Source: Streptomyces coeruleorubidus
GTDB lineage: Bacteria > Actinomycetota > Actinomycetes > Streptomycetales > Streptomycetaceae
Assembly (NCBI RefSeq): GCF_008705135.1
Contig: NZ_CP023694.1
Coordinates: 5,561,001-5,625,000 of the forward strand
Direction of reading: 5' to 3'
Length of the DNA stretch: 64,000 nucleotides
In this document: positions 24,153-32,284 of the stretch, piece by piece
Layout: each line of letters starts with the position of its first letter
How positions within the stretch are numbered: position 1 is the stretch's first letter
Notes under the pieces: model-generated
The model's input: the letters and a program-made list of their open reading frames with translations, nothing else
Told to the model about the DNA's origin: nothing
The model's database searches: none
Program-made: the position numbers and the translations under genes

Positions 24153-25379
24153 TCAGTCCTTGGCCTCCGCCAGCAGCTTCTGCATCCGGCTCACACCCTC
24201 GGCGAGATCCTCGTCACCGAGCGCGTACGACAGCCGCAGATACCCGGGCGTACCGAACGCCTCACCCGGCACCACCGCGACCTCGGCCTCCTCGAGGATC
24301 AGCGCGGCCAGCTCGACCGTGTCCTTGGGCCGCCGGCCCCGGATCTCCTTGCCGACCAGCGCCTTCACCGACGGGTACGCGTAGAACGCGCCCTCCGGCT
24401 CCGGGCACACCACGCCGTCGATCTCGTTCAGCATCCGCACCATGGTCTTGCGGCGCCGGTCGAACGCCTCGCGCATCTTCTCCACGGCGACCAGGTCACC
24501 GGAGACGGCGGCCAGCGCGGCGGCCTGGGCGACGTTGGACACGTTCGACGTGGCGTGCGACTGGAGGTTCGTCGCGGCCTTGATCACGTCCTTCGGGCCG
24601 ATGATCCACCCGACCCGCCAGCCGGTCATCGCGTACGTCTTCGCGACACCGTTCACCACGACGCACTTGTCGCGCAGCTCGGGCAGCACCGCCGGCAGCG
24701 ACACGGCGGAGGCGTCGCCGTAGACCAGGTGCTCGTAGATCTCGTCGGTCATCACCCACAGACCGTGCTCGACGGCCCAGCGGCCGATCGCCTCGGTCTC
24801 CTGCTCGCTGTAGACCGCGCCGGTCGGGTTCGACGGCGAGACGAACAGGACGACCTTCGTCTTCTCCGTGCGGGCCGCCTCCAGCTGCTCGACGGACACC
24901 CGGTAGCCGGTCGTCTCGTCGGCCACGACCTCCACCGGGACACCCCCGGCCAGCCGGATCGACTCCGGGTACGTCGTCCAGTACGGCGCGGGCACGATGA
25001 CCTCGTCGCCCGGGTCGAGGATCGCGGCGAAGGCCTCGTAGATGGCCTGCTTGCCGCCATTGGTGACGAGGATCTGCGACGCGTCGACCTCGAGGCCCGA
25101 GTCGCGCAGCGTCTTCGCGGCGATCGCGGCCTTCAGCTCGGGCAGACCGCCGGCCGGCGTGTAGCGGTGGAACTTCGGGTTCTTGCAGGCCTCGATCGCG
25201 GCCTCGACGATGTAGTCCGGGGTGGGGAAGTCGGGCTCACCGGCGCCGAAGCCGATCACCGGCCGCCCGGCGGCCTTGAGGGCCTTGGCCTTGGCGTCCA
25301 CGGCGAGGGTGGCGGACTCGGAGATCGCGCCGACTCGGGCGGAGACCCGGCGCTCGGTGGGAGGGGTTGCAGGGCTCAT
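24153..25379 (-). CDS. aspC: Aspartate-type aminotransferase (class I, PLP)
   Basis: A 408-residue PLP enzyme converting aspartate and 2-oxoglutarate to oxaloacetate and glutamate, in the Igamma subgroup. PLP-site features are the substrate-phosphate loop NGGKQAIYEA, the SPSNPTGAVYS turn, DEIYEHLVYG, and the Schiff-base lysine in NGVAKTYAMTGWRVGW. Start at 25379 (MSPATPPTERRVSARVG) fits the family; the longer frame adds 27 unrelated residues. Specificity between aspartate and related acids cannot be settled by eye. Confidence 0.9.
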   Translation of the reverse strand: MSPATPPTERRVSARVGAISESATLAVDAKAKALKAAGRPVIGFGAGEPDFPTPDYIVEAAIEACKNPKFHRYTPAGGLPELKAAIAAKTLRDSGLEVDASQILVTNGGKQAIYEAFAAILDPGDEVIVPAPYWTTYPESIRLAGGVPVEVVADETTGYRVSVEQLEAARTEKTKVVLFVSPSNPTGAVYSEQETEAIGRWAVEHGLWVMTDEIYEHLVYGDASAVSLPAVLPELRDKCVVVNGVAKTYAMTGWRVGWIIGPKDVIKAATNLQSHATSNVSNVAQAAALAAVSGDLVAVEKMREAFDRRRKTMVRMLNEIDGVVCPEPEGAFYAYPSVKALVGKEIRGRRPKDTVELAALILEEAEVAVVPGEAFGTPGYLRLSYALGDEDLAEGVSRMQKLLAEAKD

Positions 25380-25570
25380 GGGCCCCATCGTTTCAGACAG
25401 GAAACGTGGGCGGCACCGGGGTTTCACAGACTGAACAACGCCGGGCAAACCCCAGAACAACAGTCCGGATCGACCGTCCGGCCTGGGCGATCTTCAGCCG
25501 GAGCCCGGCCGTCCGCACCCCGTTCCGCAGGCGATCTTCCGCCAACGAGGCCTCCCCGGAGCCCTTTCTG

Positions 25571-25600
25571 TTCGACGACCGGCCGCGGACCACGTACACT
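25571..25600 (+). promoter_or_regulatory. Candidate promoter for tRNA-Trp/secE
   Basis: TTCGAC at 25571-25576 and TACACT at 25595-25600 with an 18-nt spacer. A second possible -10 (TACGTT, 25667) lies closer to the tRNA but lacks a -35. Confidence 0.4.
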
Positions 25601-25685
25601 CTCACCTCGTTGGCCTTCAGCAGGCCGCGCCCGTTCGGTGCACACCAAGCATCCGGACGAATGCGGTACGTTGGGGGACACACAA

Positions 25686-25758
25686 AGGGTCGTAGCTCAA
25701 TTGGTAGAGCACTGGTCTCCAAAACCAGCGGTTGGGGGTTCAAGTCCCTCCGGCCCTG
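25686..25758 (+). tRNA. tRNA-Trp (CCA)
   Basis: 73 nt. Acceptor AGGGTCG pairs with CGGCCCT (one G-U). Anticodon stem CTGGT/ACCAG encloses CTCCAAA, anticodon CCA. Discriminator G. It lies directly upstream of secE, as in many actinobacteria. Confidence 0.97.
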
Positions 25759-25866
25759 CTACACACACCTTCGCCAGGATGTGTGCGCATGTACGTACAG
25801 CAATGCACCGCCGTGCGGCTCAGACCGGGCGCGGCACGGCCACGACCCGGAATCAGGTGAGGACGA

Positions 25867-26151
25867 GTGACGGACGCCGTGGGCTCCATCGACATGCCTG
25901 ATGCCCAGGACGAGGCGCCGGAGTCCAGGAAGGCCCGCAAGGGCGGCAAGCGCGGCAAGAAGGGCCCGCTGAAGCGGCTTGCCCTCTTCTACCGCCAGAT
26001 CGTCGCGGAGCTGCGGAAGGTCGTCTGGCCGACCCGCAACCAGCTGACGACGTACACGACCGTGGTGATCATCTTCGTGGTCATCATGATCGGCCTGGTC
26101 ACCGTGATTGACTATGGACTCAGCAACGCCGCCAAGTACGTGTTCGGCTGA
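25867..26151 (+). CDS. secE: Preprotein translocase subunit SecE
   Basis: A 94-residue essential partner of SecY in the plasma-membrane translocon. It has a basic N-terminal region and the conserved amphipathic block LFYRQIVAELRKVVWPTRNQ, then a single membrane helix at about residues 63-86. The GTG at 25867 has AGGTGAGGACG just upstream. SecY is encoded in the same window at 61921. A hairpin follows before nusG. Confidence 0.95.
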   Translation: MTDAVGSIDMPDAQDEAPESRKARKGGKRGKKGPLKRLALFYRQIVAELRKVVWPTRNQLTTYTTVVIIFVVIMIGLVTVIDYGLSNAAKYVFG

Positions 26152-26163
26152 TCCACCAGCGAA

Positions 26164-26186
26164 GAGCGCCGAGGTACCCGGCGCTC
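26164..26186 (+). terminator. Hairpin between secE and nusG
   Basis: GAGCGCCG-AGGTACC-CGGCGCTC, 8-bp stem, followed by CTTTC. Probably only partial termination, as the genes are usually co-expressed. Confidence 0.55.
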
Positions 26187-26231
26187 CTTTCGCATGTTCC
26201 ACCCCTATGTATCCAGGAAGAAGCAGCCACC

Positions 26232-27083
26232 GTGTCTGACCCGAACGTGAACGACGCCATCGAGCCTGTCGAGTCCGTCGAGGACGAGCTCGACACCGTC
26301 GAGGGCGCGGACAGCGAGGACACCGAGGCCTCCGCCGAGGTCGAGGCTGCCGACGCCGTCGCGGACGACGCCGCCGAGGCGGAGACCGAGGCCGACGCAG
26401 AGGCCGCGGACGAAGAAGAGGCCGCGGCCGAAGCGGAAGAACTCGAGGAAGAGCCCGAGGACGACCGCGACCCGATCGAGAAGCTCCGCGAGGAACTGCG
26501 GGTCCTGCCCGGCGAGTGGTACGTCATCCACACCTACGCCGGCTACGAGAACCGCGTGAAGACCAACCTGGAGCAGCGCGCCGTCTCGCTGAACGTCGAG
26601 GACTACATCTTCCAGGCCGAGGTGCCGCAGGAAGAGGTCGTCCAGATCAAGAACGGCGACCGCAAGACGATCAAGCAGAACAAGCTCCCGGGCTACGTCC
26701 TCGTCCGCATGGACCTGACGAACGAGTCCTGGGGCGTCGTCCGCAACACCCCGGGTGTCACCGGCTTCGTGGGCAACGCCTACGACCCGTACCCGCTGAC
26801 GCTGGACGAGATCGTCAAGATGCTCGCCCCCGAGGCCGAGGAGAAGGCCGCCCGCGAGGCCGCCGAGGCCGAGGGCAAGCCGGCTCCGCAGCGCAAGGTC
26901 GAGGTCCAGGTGCTGGACTTCGAGGTCGGCGACTCGGTCACCGTCACCGACGGCCCGTTCGCCACGCTCCAGGCGACCATCAACGAGATCAACCCGGACT
27001 CGAAGAAGGTCAAGGGCCTCGTGGAGATCTTCGGCCGCGAGACGCCGGTCGAGCTCTCCTTCGACCAGATCCAGAAGAACTAG
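26232..27083 (+). CDS. nusG: Transcription termination/antitermination factor NusG
   Basis: A 283-residue NusG. Residues 1-~85 are a strongly acidic Glu/Asp/Ala-rich extension typical of Streptomyces. The NGN domain begins at GEWYVIHTYAGYENRVKTNL, with KLPGYVLVRM and NTPGVTGFVG. The KOW domain VGDSVTVTDGPFATL is at the C-terminus. NusG binds RNA polymerase and couples it to Rho or the ribosome. It starts at GTG 26232 with AGGAAG upstream and is followed by a strong terminator. Confidence 0.96.
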   Translation: MSDPNVNDAIEPVESVEDELDTVEGADSEDTEASAEVEAADAVADDAAEAETEADAEAADEEEAAAEAEELEEEPEDDRDPIEKLREELRVLPGEWYVIHTYAGYENRVKTNLEQRAVSLNVEDYIFQAEVPQEEVVQIKNGDRKTIKQNKLPGYVLVRMDLTNESWGVVRNTPGVTGFVGNAYDPYPLTLDEIVKMLAPEAEEKAAREAAEAEGKPAPQRKVEVQVLDFEVGDSVTVTDGPFATLQATINEINPDSKKVKGLVEIFGRETPVELSFDQIQKN

Positions 27084-27102
27084 CAGTACCCCGGCTTCCG
27101 AA

Positions 27103-27146
27103 CAGGTCAGGCGGGCCTCGCGGCCCGTCTGACCTGCTCGGTTTTT
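27103..27146 (+). terminator. Terminator after nusG
   Basis: A 15-bp stem (27103-27117 with 27122-27136, one G-U) with a TCGC loop, followed by CTCGGTTTTT. The rest of the gap to rplK (27147-27244) is probably the rplK promoter and leader; no clear -35/-10 pair is seen. Confidence 0.92.
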
Positions 27147-27244
27147 GGCCGCACATGGATACCCGTTATCGTTGTGCGGTATGCCTCCATCCGGATGATC
27201 CGGATCGGAGGCTGGAAAACTCTCACTAGGACCCGGAGAGAGCA

Positions 27245-27679
27245 ATGCCTCCCAAGAAGAAGAAGGTCACGGGGCTCATCAAGCTCCAGATCCAGGCCGG
27301 TGCCGCCAACCCGGCCCCGCCGGTCGGCCCCGCGCTGGGTCAGCACGGCGTGAACATCATGGAGTTCTGCAAGGCCTACAACGCCGCGACCGAGTCGCAG
27401 CGTGGCTGGGTGATCCCGGTGGAGATCACGGTCTACGAGGACCGTTCCTTCACCTTCATCACCAAGACCCCGCCGGCCGCGAAGATGATCCTCAAGGCCG
27501 CGGGCGTGGACAAGGGCTCCGGCGAGCCGCACAAGACCAAGGTCGCGAAGATCACGCGTGACCAGGTCCGCGAGATCGCCACCACCAAGATGCCCGACCT
27601 CAACGCCAACAACCTGGACGCCGCCGAGAAGATCATCGCCGGCACCGCGCGTTCCATGGGCGTCACGGTCGAAGGCTGA
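27245..27679 (+). CDS. rplK: 50S ribosomal protein L11
   Basis: A 144-residue L11, which binds the GTPase centre of 23S rRNA and is needed for stringent RelA activation; in Streptomyces it is the thiostrepton-binding partner. N-terminal KLQIQAGAANPAPPVGPALG with the conserved proline pair, and C-terminal NANNLDAAEKIIAGTARSMG. GGAGAG lies upstream of the ATG. First gene of the L11-L1 unit. Confidence 0.97.
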   Translation: MPPKKKKVTGLIKLQIQAGAANPAPPVGPALGQHGVNIMEFCKAYNAATESQRGWVIPVEITVYEDRSFTFITKTPPAAKMILKAAGVDKGSGEPHKTKVAKITRDQVREIATTKMPDLNANNLDAAEKIIAGTARSMGVTVEG

Positions 27680-27756
27680 GCCCCAACCCCCATCAGCAGA
27701 AGTGGCAGGGCCTGCTCGGCCCGGACCACGACTCCTAAGAATCCACAGGAGCAGTA

Positions 27757-28482
27757 GTGAGCAAGCGCAGCAAGTCCCTTCGCGCTGCGGACGCCAAGAT
27801 CGACCGGGAGAAGCTGTACGCCCCGCTCGAGGCCGTCCGTCTCGCCAAGGAGACCTCCACGACCAAGTTCGACGGCACCGTCGAGGTCGCCTTCCGTCTG
27901 GGTGTCGACCCGCGCAAGGCCGACCAGATGGTCCGTGGCACCGTGAACCTCCCGCACGGCACCGGTAAGACCGCCCGGGTCCTGGTCTTCGCGACCGGCG
28001 ACCGTGCCGAGGCCGCGCGTGCCGCGGGCGCCGACATCGTCGGCGCCGACGAGCTGATCGACGAGGTGTCGAAGGGCCGTCTGGACTTCGACGCCGTCGT
28101 CGCCACCCCGGACCTCATGGGCAAGGTCGGCCGCCTCGGCCGCGTGCTCGGTCCGCGTGGTCTGATGCCGAACCCGAAGACCGGCACCGTCACCCCCGAC
28201 GTCGCCAAGGCCGTCACCGAGATCAAGGGCGGCAAGATCGAGTTCCGTGTCGACAAGCACGCGAACCTGCACTTCATCATCGGCAAGTCGTCCTTCGACG
28301 ACACCAAGCTGGTGGAGAACTACGGCGCCGCGCTGGAGGAGATCCTCCGTCTGAAGCCGTCCGCCGCCAAGGGTCGCTACATCAAGAAGGCCGCCATCAC
28401 CACCACGATGGGCCCCGGCATTCCGGTCGACCCGAACCGCACCCGCAACCTCCTCGTCGAGGAGGACCCGGCCGCGGTCTGA
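27757..28482 (+). CDS. rplA: 50S ribosomal protein L1
   Basis: A 241-residue L1 forming the mobile L1 stalk that handles E-site tRNA. L1 is the usual autogenous repressor of the rplK-rplA mRNA. Family blocks GRLGRVLGPRGLMPNPKTGT and GKIEFRVDKHANLHFIIGK are intact. GTG start with AGGAG 9 nt upstream. A perfect 15-bp terminator follows. Confidence 0.97.
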   Translation: MSKRSKSLRAADAKIDREKLYAPLEAVRLAKETSTTKFDGTVEVAFRLGVDPRKADQMVRGTVNLPHGTGKTARVLVFATGDRAEAARAAGADIVGADELIDEVSKGRLDFDAVVATPDLMGKVGRLGRVLGPRGLMPNPKTGTVTPDVAKAVTEIKGGKIEFRVDKHANLHFIIGKSSFDDTKLVENYGAALEEILRLKPSAAKGRYIKKAAITTTMGPGIPVDPNRTRNLLVEEDPAAV

Positions 28483-28506
28483 GCCTGACGGCTCACCTGT
28501 CCGGTC

Positions 28507-28540
28507 ACGGGCCCCGCACCCTCACGGGTGCGGGGCCCGT
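28507..28540 (+). terminator. Terminator after rplA
   Basis: A perfect 15-bp stem (28507-28521 with 28526-28540), loop TCAC, followed by TCCCTTTTCC. Confidence 0.93.
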
Positions 28541-28608
28541 TCCCTTTTCCGGTACGTACGCCGGTGGCCTGGGTTAACGTGCGGGAACCGGATGGGAACG
28601 GGGGACAT

Positions 28609-29466
28609 ATGCAGGGCAGGACCGTGCGCCGCGTGAGCCTGGTGCTCGCGGCGGCGACCGCGCTGACGGGGGTGGCCGCCTGCACGTCCCAGGACTCCTC
28701 CGACGGCCCGGGCAAGGACGACCGCGCCGCCCACGGCAGGACCGTCGAAGCCCTGCGCTCCGCCGAGCGCGCTACCCGGCGGGCCGCGTCCGCCCGGGTC
28801 GAGTCCACGACGACCATGGGCTCGCTGATGTCCATGACCGCCGACGGCACTATCGGCTGGGGCGACGGCATCACCGGCACCCTGACCATCACGTACACCG
28901 GCGGCACCCTGGCCGACACGATGCGCCGGCTCGGCAGCACCTCCATGGAGGCCCGCTACCTGCCCGACGCCTACTACGCGCGCATGGGTGAGAAGTTCGC
29001 CGAGCAGACCGGCGGCAGACACTGGATCCGGTACGCCTACGAGGACCTGGAAGCCCTCGCCGGGGGCTCCGGCGCCCACCTCGGCGACCAGATGCGCACC
29101 ACCACGCCGAACCAGTCCGTGAAGCTCCTGCTGGCCTCCGGGGACGTCCGGAAGGTCGGCGAGGAGTCCGTGCGCGGCCGGCCCGCCACGCACTACTCCG
29201 GCACCGTGGCCGCCGAGGACGTCACCTACGCCGCCCTGAAGAAGCAGCTCACCGAGGCCGGCGTCACCACCGAGACCGTCGACGTCTGGATCGACGAGCG
29301 CAACCTGCTGGTCAAGAAGGTGGAGAAGGCGCGGATGACCACGGGCCGGATGACCCAGACCGCGCACTACGGCGACTACGGCGTGCGGGTCCGGGCCCAG
29401 CGGCCCCCGCTGTCCGACACCGGGGACTTCGACGACCTGATGCAGACGAAGGGCGCTACGTCCTGA
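28609..29466 (+). CDS. LppX/LprAFG-like lipoprotein, copy 1
   Basis: A 285-residue predicted lipoprotein. Signal peptide with RR near the start, hydrophobic core LVLAAATALTG, then lipobox VAAC with the lipidated Cys at ~25. The rest fits the LppX/LprG fold, which in mycobacteria binds lipids such as triacylglycerides at the cell surface (GHY/THYSGTV and DVWIDERNLLVKKVE segments are typical). Start at 28609 is the one that puts the signal peptide at the N-terminus. A paralogue follows directly. The pair splits rplA from rplJ. Confidence 0.82.
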   Translation: MQGRTVRRVSLVLAAATALTGVAACTSQDSSDGPGKDDRAAHGRTVEALRSAERATRRAASARVESTTTMGSLMSMTADGTIGWGDGITGTLTITYTGGTLADTMRRLGSTSMEARYLPDAYYARMGEKFAEQTGGRHWIRYAYEDLEALAGGSGAHLGDQMRTTTPNQSVKLLLASGDVRKVGEESVRGRPATHYSGTVAAEDVTYAALKKQLTEAGVTTETVDVWIDERNLLVKKVEKARMTTGRMTQTAHYGDYGVRVRAQRPPLSDTGDFDDLMQTKGATS

Positions 29467-29558
29467 GGTCCCCTCATTTCTCATAGATCACTTGTGCCCC
29501 TCTGGGATAGGCTCACGGCCTTGCTGTGGAGCAAGCATGTATTCCTTGGGGGGAATCA

Positions 29559-30383
29559 ATGAGGACATCCATACCTGTCGCCGGGCTGGGCGCTCTGCTT
29601 CTCGCCGCCGGTGCGGTCGGCTGCGGTTCCGAGCAGTCGCCGGAAATGACGCCCGCGGCCGCCGTCGCCAAGGCGGCGAAGAACACGGAGGACATCACGT
29701 CCCTCCGGTACCGCATGAGCGGCACGGTGCCGGAGTCGGGCCAGGTCAAGGGCGAGGCGTCGATGCGCCTGAAGCCCACGATCGCCATGAGCATGAAGAT
29801 GACGGCGCCCGACCAGGGAGCCGAAGCCGTGGAGATCCGCCTCGTCGACAAGGCCATGTACATCGGTGGGGGAGCCGAGATGGCCAAGGAGATGGACGGC
29901 AAGACCTGGATGAAGTTCGACCTGTCCGGGTCCGACGCGGGCAAGGAGCTGGACCAGCTGGGGTCCGCCAACCAGGCGGAGCAGAACCCGGCGGCGCAGT
30001 CCACCTTCCTCACGGGCGCCAAGGACGTGAAGAAGGTCGGTTCCGAGAAGGTCGAGGGCGTCGAGACGACCCACTACACGGGCACCGTCACGCTCAAGGA
30101 GCTCCGCGCGTCCCTCAAGGACGGGAAGGCGGACACGCGCGCGCAGCGCGAGAAGAGCATCAAGCAGTACGAGAAGCTGGGCGTCGACAAGCTCACGATG
30201 GACATGTGGGTCGACGGTGACGACCACACCAAGCAGTTCCGGATGAAGGGCGCGGCCGACAAGGGTCCGCTCGACATGACCATCACCTTCCTCGACTACA
30301 ACAAGCCGGTGAACGTCACGGCCCCGCCGGCCAAGGACGTCGCCGACCTCGCCGACCTGTTCAAGGAACTCGACGCGAGCTGA
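29559..30383 (+). CDS. LppX/LprAFG-like lipoprotein, copy 2
   Basis: A 274-residue paralogue of the preceding gene. Signal peptide MRTSIPVAGLGALLLAAGA and lipobox AVGC, lipid Cys at about 22. Shared features with copy 1 include the TTHYTGTV strand (THYSGTV in copy 1) and the DMWVDGDDHTKQFRMKG segment where copy 1 has DVWIDERNLLVKKVE. The ATG at 29559 is 12 codons into a longer open frame, chosen to place the signal peptide first. The 92-nt gap to copy 1 has no terminator. Function of either in Streptomyces is unknown. Confidence 0.82.
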   Translation: MRTSIPVAGLGALLLAAGAVGCGSEQSPEMTPAAAVAKAAKNTEDITSLRYRMSGTVPESGQVKGEASMRLKPTIAMSMKMTAPDQGAEAVEIRLVDKAMYIGGGAEMAKEMDGKTWMKFDLSGSDAGKELDQLGSANQAEQNPAAQSTFLTGAKDVKKVGSEKVEGVETTHYTGTVTLKELRASLKDGKADTRAQREKSIKQYEKLGVDKLTMDMWVDGDDHTKQFRMKGAADKGPLDMTITFLDYNKPVNVTAPPAKDVADLADLFKELDAS

Positions 30384-30405
30384 CCCGTCGTACGGGCGGA
30401 TTTGC

Positions 30406-30436
30406 TTGACGGCGATCCGTTCCCGTACTCTCCTAC
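30406..30436 (+). promoter_or_regulatory. Candidate rplJ promoter
   Basis: TTGACG at 30406-30411 is a good -35. -10 candidates are TACTCT (30426, spacer 14, short) and TCCTAC (30431, spacer 19). The exact choice is unclear, but a promoter here would give a ~240-nt leader. Confidence 0.5.
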
Positions 30437-30439
30437 AGA

Positions 30440-30677
30440 AGCCAAAGACCGCTGGTCGTTACCGCGCGCTCGGATGAGGGCGCGGTGGCCGAAGGATCCG
30501 CTGAACGGCGGACGACCCGCGCAGGTGACACTTGGAGAAGCTCCCGGAGTCCGCCGCCCCGTGCGTGCGTGCAACCGGTCGAGCTACGCCCCGTGCGCCT
30601 GCGCCGGGGCGTTTCGTTTTCCCCAGTCCTCCTTCGGGTCCGCGCGGTCCGAATCACCCGGAAGGAGGCCGAGGCTC
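30440..30677 (+). ncRNA. rplJ leader with attenuator-like hairpin
   Basis: The leader of the L10-L12 transcript. Near its 3' part, ACGCCCCG (30586-30593) pairs with CGGGGCGT (30605-30612) and is followed at once by TTCGTTTTCCCC, the layout of an intrinsic terminator inside the leader. In other bacteria L10 (with L12) binds its leader to regulate the operon; here the hairpin could be the controlled element. The binding structure itself was not resolved by eye. Confidence 0.55.
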
Positions 30678-31208
30678 ATGGCGAGGCCTGACAAGGTCGA
30701 TGCCGTCGAGGAGATGCGGGACAAGTTCCGCAACTCCAACGGCGCCGTCATCACCGCGTACACCGGTCTCACCGTGGCGCAGCTCCAGCAGCTGCGTCGT
30801 TCACTCGGTGAGAACGCTAACTACCGTGTGGCAAAGAACACGCTGACCAAGATTGCGGCCAACGAGGCCGGGATCAACGAGATCGACGACCTCTTCACGG
30901 GTTCGTCGGCCGTCGCCTTCGTGACCGGTGACCCGGTCGAGGCGGCGAAGGGTCTTCGTGACTTCGCCAAGGACAACCCCAGCCTGGTCATCAAGGGCGG
31001 CGTCCTTGACGGCAAGGTGTTGTCCGCCGATGAGATCAAGAAGCTTGCGGACCTCGAGTCCCGCGAGGTTCTGCTCTCCAAGCTGGCCGGTGCCATGAAG
31101 GGCAAGCAGTCCCAGGCTGCCTCTGTCTTCCAGGCGCTGCCGTCGAAGCTCGTCCGCACCGTGGACGCGCTCCGTGCCAAGCAGGACGAGCAGGGCGGTG
31201 CCGAGTAA
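30678..31208 (+). CDS. rplJ: 50S ribosomal protein L10
   Basis: A 176-residue L10, the base of the L7/L12 stalk. N-terminal MARPDKVDAVEEMRDKFRNS, RNA-binding block NYRVAKNTLTKIA, and C-terminal Ala/Gln/Glu-rich helix that binds L12 dimers. The ATG at 30678 has GGAAGGAGG about 10 nt upstream; the longer upstream frame is leader sequence. It precedes rplL by 115 nt. Confidence 0.97.
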   Translation: MARPDKVDAVEEMRDKFRNSNGAVITAYTGLTVAQLQQLRRSLGENANYRVAKNTLTKIAANEAGINEIDDLFTGSSAVAFVTGDPVEAAKGLRDFAKDNPSLVIKGGVLDGKVLSADEIKKLADLESREVLLSKLAGAMKGKQSQAASVFQALPSKLVRTVDALRAKQDEQGGAE

Positions 31209-31323
31209 TTCGGCTCGCATCCCGGCCCCCGCTGCCTGAACGCGGAGGCCGTCGCGGGCCAGTAGTACGCCCGCCTCACATGTACATCCGGCACCTGCCG
31301 ATTTAGTGGAAGGACCGCCAATC

Positions 31324-31710
31324 ATGGCGAAGCTCAGCCAGGAAGACCTGCTCGCGCAGTTCGAGGAGATGACCCTCATCGAGCTCTCCGAGTTCGTGAA
31401 GGCGTTCGAGGAGAAGTTCGACGTCACCGCCGCCGCCGCCGCGGTCGCCGTCGCGGGTCCGGCCCAGGGTGGCCCGGCTGCCCCGGCCGAGGAGGAGAAG
31501 GACGAGTTCGACGTCGTCCTCACCGGCGCCGGCGACAAGAAGATCCAGGTCATCAAGGTCGTGCGTGAGCTGACCTCCCTGGGCCTGAAGGAGGCCAAGG
31601 ACCTGGTCGACGGTGCGCCGAAGCCGGTTCTGGAGAAGGTCAACAAGGAGGCCGCCGACAAGGCGAAGGAGTCCCTCGAGGGCGCCGGTGCCTCCGTCGA
31701 GGTCAAGTAA
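31324..31710 (+). CDS. rplL: 50S ribosomal protein L7/L12
   Basis: A 128-residue acidic stalk protein present in several copies per ribosome. N-terminal dimerisation region MAKLSQEDLLAQFEEMTLIE, an Ala-rich hinge around residues 38-55, and the C-terminal factor-binding domain with KIQVIKVVRELTSLGLKEAK. Start ATG 31324 with GGAAGGA upstream. A strong terminator follows. Confidence 0.97.
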   Translation: MAKLSQEDLLAQFEEMTLIELSEFVKAFEEKFDVTAAAAAVAVAGPAQGGPAAPAEEEKDEFDVVLTGAGDKKIQVIKVVRELTSLGLKEAKDLVDGAPKPVLEKVNKEAADKAKESLEGAGASVEVK

Positions 31711-31767
31711 GACCTCTCGGATCCGCCAGGATCCACGACACGTCCCACTGGGCGTGTAACGCGTAAG

Positions 31768-31809
31768 CGCCGAAGAGCGATCATCCATCCGGGTGGTCGC
31801 TCTTCGGCG
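31768..31809 (+). terminator. Terminator after rplL
   Basis: A 16-bp stem (31768-31783 with 31794-31809, one G-U), then TTTCC. It separates the L10-L12 unit from rpoBC, which then needs its own promoter. Confidence 0.9.
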
Positions 31810-31834
31810 TTTCCGGGGTCCGGCCACGGTTGCC

Positions 31835-31862
31835 TTGAACCCTCTGTGGCGGGGGGTATGGT
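31835..31862 (+). promoter_or_regulatory. Candidate distal rpoB promoter
   Basis: TTGAAC at 31835-31840 and TATGGT at 31857-31862, spacer 16. It lies 26 nt past the rplL terminator. The 31863-32074 stretch holds no gene I can support. Confidence 0.5.
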
Positions 31863-32074
31863 GATCTTCGTAGTGCCTCTGGGCCGGCCCCGGATCGGGC
31901 AGGGGGGCCTTGACGAACCGCACGCAGCGCGCAATTCTCAGGACGCGTCGTCACAAGGATCCGAATCCGAGGTATGGATCGGCGACGAAGAGGGCAGTAT
32001 CAACGTGCGTTGAGGGCAGCGCCGTGTCGCAGGAGTGGAACAACGAGGGTGAACACGGGTTTCAGAACCCGGAC

Positions 32075-32103
32075 TGGACATCAGTGTGCCGTGTGGCTAC
32101 ACT
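32075..32103 (+). promoter_or_regulatory. Proximal rpoB promoter
   Basis: TGGACA at 32075-32080 and TACACT at 32098-32103 with an ideal 17-nt spacer. Transcription would start near 32110, giving a ~175-nt leader to the TTG start. This is the best promoter match in the window. Confidence 0.72.
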
Positions 32104-32284
32104 GACCCTTTGCGCTGCCTGTTAGCTGTCCCCTGCCCGTCACCAGGGGTCTGCCCTCGCCCGAGCATCGACGACAAGACCTGTCTGACCTGGCTTTTCG
32201 GCCGGACCGACATTGCTTGTCTCTGTGTACGGGAGAGGGGCCGGTACGCGCGTAGTGAGTCCGAGCCCTCGGAAGGACCCCCTC

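Noticed and set aside
31910..32125. A 71-codon ORF in the rpoB upstream region
   Set aside because: It runs through the best promoter match (32075-32103), lacks a Shine-Dalgarno sequence and shows no family resemblance.
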